Positions 39,753-40,829 of a stretch of 40,829 nt of DNA are shown piece after piece. The translations under genes and the position numbers were made by a program. A model generated the notes under the pieces. That model did not search any database, had not been told where the DNA came from, and saw only the letters and a program-made list of their open reading frames with translations. Origin of the DNA: Marinobacter sp. ATCH36 (GTDB taxonomy: Bacteria; Pseudomonadota; Gammaproteobacteria; Pseudomonadales; Oleiphilaceae); assembly GCF_023555055.1 (NCBI RefSeq), contig NZ_JAMJPL010000011.1, forward strand, positions 1 through 40,829. Reading direction: 5' to 3'. How positions within the stretch are numbered: the first letter of the stretch is position 1; the number at the start of each line of letters is the position of its first letter.

Positions 39753-40043
39753 ATGGCTCATACTTCAATGCTGCACGTTCGTGTGGACGACGAGCTGAAG
39801 GCTGATGCAGCAGAAAAGCTCGCCAGCTTCGGCCTGACGGTATCAGATGCCGTCCGCATCCTTCTAACCCGCGTAACCAAAGAGGGCGGATTGCCCGTTG
39901 GGTTAACGGCTGATCCGGAAGTCCATGACGCCTGGTTCCGCGACAAAGTGAAAGAGGCCCTGGCTGACACGCGACCTACCGTTCCTCATCAACAGGTAAT
40001 GGATGAGGCACAAGCGTTAATCGACAGGAAGCGTCGTGCCTGA
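39753..40043 (+). CDS. RelB/DinJ-family antitoxin, copy 2
   Basis: 96 residues from ATG 39753 behind GGAG. It differs from copy 1 at few positions (K14E, G25S, I50V, A57V, N63D are visible). The fold and overlap with the toxin are the same, so cross-neutralisation with the copy-1 toxin is likely. Confidence 0.9.
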   Translation: MAHTSMLHVRVDDELKADAAEKLASFGLTVSDAVRILLTRVTKEGGLPVGLTADPEVHDAWFRDKVKEALADTRPTVPHQQVMDEAQALIDRKRRA

Positions 40044-40320
40044 ACTGGAATGGCTGGAACTGGCTCGTACCGATCTGTTAGGGATTGTCGATTACATCTC
40101 TGATGACAACCCTGATGCAGCACAGCGCGTAAAAGATGACATTGAGATGAAAGCTGAAAAGCTGCCGGAGTTCCCCAAAATAGGCCGACATGGTCGGGTT
40201 GAAGGGACCCGGGAACTCGTCGCCTGGTCGAACTATATCCTCGTGTACCAAGAGGATGCCTTAACGGTACGAATACTGCGCGTGTTACATGCTGCGCAGC
40301 AGTGGCCGCCAACCGATTAA
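40036..40320 (+). CDS. RelE/ParE-family toxin, copy 2
   Basis: 94 residues with a GTG start overlapping the antitoxin by 8 bp. Changes from copy 1 cluster at residues 38-52 (EMKAEKLPEF and GRHGRVEGT against ESKAGKLPEF and GRLGRIEGT). The C-terminus VLHAAQQWPPTD is unchanged. Confidence 0.9.
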   Translation: MPELEWLELARTDLLGIVDYISDDNPDAAQRVKDDIEMKAEKLPEFPKIGRHGRVEGTRELVAWSNYILVYQEDALTVRILRVLHAAQQWPPTD

Positions 40321-40363
40321 CAGACCATCTTGTCATTTTGGGGAGCCTGCCTTCCCTCTATTT

Positions 40364-40401
40364 CTTAGCGTACGTTTTCGTACCGTTGGACTTCACACCC
40401 C
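40364..40401 (-). repeat. Tn3-family 38-bp inverted repeat after copy 2
   Basis: On the minus strand it starts GGGGTGTGAA and ends ACGCTAAG. With 39158-39195 it bounds a 1,244-bp unit. It sits 44 bp past the toxin stop, as in copy 1. Confidence 0.9.
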
Positions 40402-40636
40402 TTTGATGGCACTCATAAGCTAAAGGTGTCCACTGCGCTATCTCTGACCTGTCCAAGGTTTGCCGATTTATTCATCAAAATTTAAGTCATCTACAACGGC
40501 TCTCGCCTACTTTTCATGGATGCAGAAAACGGTCGTTTGTTGGACGTCGTGGCTTTCCCCTAAAAAAACCCGATTTTGCCTTGTTTGATGATCAACAATC
40601 GCGTACAACAATCTATGACCAGAAATGGTACCTTTT
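40402..40636. other. Region upstream of the resolvase; possible res site
   Basis: 235 bp of AT-rich sequence with several short dyads (for instance TGATGATCA and an inverted TCATAG/CTATGA pair) just before the resolvase ATG. Serine resolvases normally act on a res site in this place. I cannot define the individual subsites by eye. Confidence 0.35.
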
Positions 40637-40829
40637 ATGATCATAGGTTATGCACGTGTCAGCACTCAGGATCAAAACGCAGAGCTCCAGGTGGATGCTC
40701 TAGAAAAAGCAGGGTGCGAACAGGTTTTCCAGGAAAAATTTACCGGCAAGCTACGAGAACGACCTGAGTTGTCGCAGTGCCTCCGTACGCTGCGGAAGGA
40801 CGATGTTCTGGTTGTCTGGAAACTGGATC
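40637..40829 (+). CDS. tnpR: Serine recombinase / resolvase (5' part; continues at base 1)
   Basis: Starts ATG 40637 and reads MIIGYARVSTQDQNAELQVD, with catalytic Ser9. After the 126-bp overlap is removed the gene joins in frame to 1-530, giving a full 198-residue enzyme. Confidence 0.92.
   Translation, partial: MIIGYARVSTQDQNAELQVDALEKAGCEQVFQEKFTGKLRERPELSQCLRTLRKDDVLVVWKLD

Larger units (their letters stand above)
39634..40401 (+). repeat. Toxin-antitoxin unit copy 2 (direct repeat with 36451-37219)
   Basis: 768 bp, same order as copy 1 with scattered substitutions, ending in the same kind of 38-bp repeat. Unlike copy 1 it is joined on the left to the TnpA tail and a second inverted repeat, so 39158-40401 is a complete IR-bounded unit of 1,244 bp. 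Confidence 0.85.

Overview
The window is a complete circular plasmid cut open inside a resolvase gene. Bases 1-126 are identical to bases 40704-40829, so the true circle should be about 40,703 bp and the resolvase reads across the junction (40637 to 530). The host is probably a marine-type gammaproteobacterium: the backbone (Rep_3, ParF/ParG, KfrA, DUF932/YqaJ block), the LiuR-type MerR regulator and the HIT protein fit that. The liv/acyl-CoA cargo has a more GC-rich, alphaproteobacterial flavour. Both host and cargo origin are inference from protein character; I could not search.

Layout. (1) 1-2957: resolvase, a LiuR-like regulator, and fossils of a leucine/isovalerate-type cluster (start of etfB, a stop-ridden TetR gene, the first 42 codons of a liuB-like carboxylase gene), plus a HIT protein. 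(2) 2977-13270, minus strand: a tightly coupled block encoding a complete LIV-type ABC importer (LivK-like, H, M, G, F) interleaved with a FadD-like ligase, a divergent PaaK-like ligase, an acyl-CoA dehydrogenase and a double-hotdog thioesterase. (3) 13373-20102, plus strand: a broken MaoC gene, then a biotin-dependent acyl-CoA carboxylase (both subunits), MaoC hydratase, atypical SDR, TetR regulator and CitE-like lyase, nearly all joined by 1-4 bp overlaps. (4) 20514-23462: a dead Rep_3 fragment, an isovaleryl-CoA-dehydrogenase-type enzyme, an SDR fragment and an uncertain NERD-like ORF. (5) 23626-31444: phage/plasmid-like genes (Gp3-like, YqaJ nuclease, DUF932, glycine-zipper protein, HUH-type Gp2 initiator, HTH protein, DUF3987 ATPase). 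(6) 31834-36425: maintenance core with KfrA, two microproteins, a dead ColE2-type replicase, iterons, Rep_3 initiator and a ParF-ParG system with ACTC-box arrays. (7) 36451-40829: two copies of a toxin-antitoxin pair, each ending in a 38-bp Tn3-family inverted repeat, with a TnpA tail and unknown plasmid genes.

How it works together (inference): the importer brings in a carboxylic acid, a ligase makes the CoA ester, a dehydrogenase desaturates it, the carboxylase adds CO2 at the gamma carbon, MaoC hydrates and the CitE-like lyase splits the product. This is the logic of leucine/isovalerate (Liu) and acyclic terpene (Atu) degradation, but with MaoC and CitE in place of the crotonase and HMG-CoA lyase, as in the mycobacterial leucine cluster. 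The plasmid has no intact ETF genes, so electron transfer would rely on the host.

The most rewarding points are this carboxylase/MaoC/CitE route fed by its own importer, catalytic-residue changes in one dehydrogenase and the SDR, a ParG-type centromere with mirror-ordered spacers, a microprotein operon behind ACTC boxes, and fossils of two extra replicons.
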